Shown here one piece after another: positions 63,486 to 64,000 of a DNA stretch of 64,000 nucleotides. The position numbers and the translations under genes were made by a program. Each line of letters opens with the position of its first letter. Within the stretch, counting starts at the first letter, position 1. The notes beneath the pieces were generated by a model. It was given only the letters and a program-made list of their open reading frames with translations. It did no database searches and was not told the DNA's origin. The stretch comes from Rubripirellula reticaptiva (GTDB lineage Bacteria; Planctomycetota; Planctomycetia; Pirellulales; Pirellulaceae): assembly GCF_007860175.1 (NCBI RefSeq), contig NZ_SJPX01000005.1:434001-498000 (forward strand). The letters are read 5' to 3'.

Positions 63486-64000
63486 ATGTTCATCTGCATT
63501 CCAAACACATCCAAGATTACTCGAACGCTCGCAGCACAAGTCATTGCTGTAGCGATTGCGATTGGTTTTGCGTCGAACGACTCGGCCAACGACATATTAG
63601 CGGTCGCGTCCGAGCACCACCCCAACGTCGTCGTGATTCTGACAGACGATCAGGGATGGGGTGATTTAAGTTTGAATGGCAACCCAAACCTTTCAACGCC
63701 CAACATCGATTCGCTTGCTCGCGATGGAGCCGAAGTCAAGAACTACTACGTTTGCGCCGTATGCTCACCCACGCGTGCCGAGCTCCTGACCGGGCGATAC
63801 CACACTCGTAGCGGAGTCTACAGCACGTCATCGGGCGGCGAGCGGATCAACGCGGACGAGCAAACAATCGGCGACGTTTTCAAAACCGCCGGCTACGCCA
63901 CCGCCGCGTTTGGAAAATGGCACAGCGGAATGCAGTATCCGTATCACCCAAATGCACGTGGATTCGACGAGTACTACGGTTTTTGCAGCGGACATTGGGG
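63486..64000 (+). CDS. Secreted sulfatase, 3' end cut by window edge
   Basis: Reading from the ATG at 63486 gives about 171 residues with no stop to the edge. A hydrophobic N-terminus ([21 protein letters not shown]) leads to [19 protein letters not shown] and the formylglycine motif [12 protein letters not shown] (Cys93). [27 protein letters not shown] follows, resembling arylsulfatases of the A/B type. Only the N-terminal catalytic part can be judged. Confidence 0.93.
   Translation, partial: MFICIPNTSKITRTLAAQVIAVAIAIGFASNDSANDILAVASEHHPNVVVILTDDQGWGDLSLNGNPNLSTPNIDSLARDGAEVKNYYVCAVCSPTRAELLTGRYHTRSGVYSTSSGGERINADEQTIGDVFKTAGYATAAFGKWHSGMQYPYHPNARGFDEYYGFCSGHW

Overview
The window looks like chromosomal DNA of a marine planctomycete of the Rhodopirellula/Pirellulaceae type. 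The evidence is six type-I sulfatases in 64 kb, Tat-exported Gfo/Idh and TIM-barrel proteins, two proteins with PEP-CTERM sorting tails, an Lpg1974-like outer-membrane protein, many large secreted proteins without clear families, weak Shine-Dalgarno signals with GTG/TTG starts, and roughly 50-57% GC. Taxonomy is inferred from gene content only. No rRNA, tRNA or CRISPR array was seen.

Layout. 1-5829: an osmoregulated periplasmic glucan locus, with opgG and opgH behind a small overlapping ORF and a divergent Tat-exported PF10091-type (GH144-like) glucan hydrolase that runs off the left edge. 5913-11501: housekeeping and mixed genes (carA, a putative lipoprotein, greA, a membrane protein, a CrtI-type desaturase). 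11502-18178: a decayed, mobile-element-rich island. It holds an IS4-family element with 17-bp inverted repeats, a porin pseudogene (13-bp duplication frameshift and lost 3' half), a probably truncated PQQ-type protein, a PEP-CTERM protein, and a RAYT (REP-associated tyrosine transposase) element with terminal inverted repeats, a duplicated 3' end and a nine-copy 15-bp array. 18179-26254 (minus): a compact run tetR - membrane fusion protein - RND pump - moaA - sulfatase, with a twin palindromic operator in front. 26523-33596: thrS with a large insertion, then three secreted or membrane proteins.

33652-35635 (minus): two glycosyltransferases. 35845-42156 (plus): a trypsin-like protease, a PEP-CTERM HExxH protein, a PDZ protein, mutY and a di-haem cytochrome c peroxidase. 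42301-45948 (minus): a run of quinone reductase-like protein, xylose-reductase-like AKR, inositol monophosphatase and BshB1-type deacetylase. 46127-54232 (minus): a sulfated-glycan gene set of three sulfatases (one fused to an SGNH esterase), a Gfo/Idh oxidoreductase and a sugar isomerase-like TIM barrel. 54600-56878 (minus): a PepSY membrane protein coupled to an ApbE-DUF2271 fusion (flavinylation/redox). 57252 to the end: Lpg1974-like OMP, polX, a methyltransferase, another sulfatase, an HPF/RaiA-like protein and a sulfatase cut by the right edge.

The most unusual points are the glucan synthesis/hydrolysis locus in a planctomycete-like genome, the RAYT element with its amplified repeat, the sulfatase lacking the usual Asp-Asp metal pair, the SGNH-sulfatase fusion and the MutY with Glu at the catalytic Asp position.
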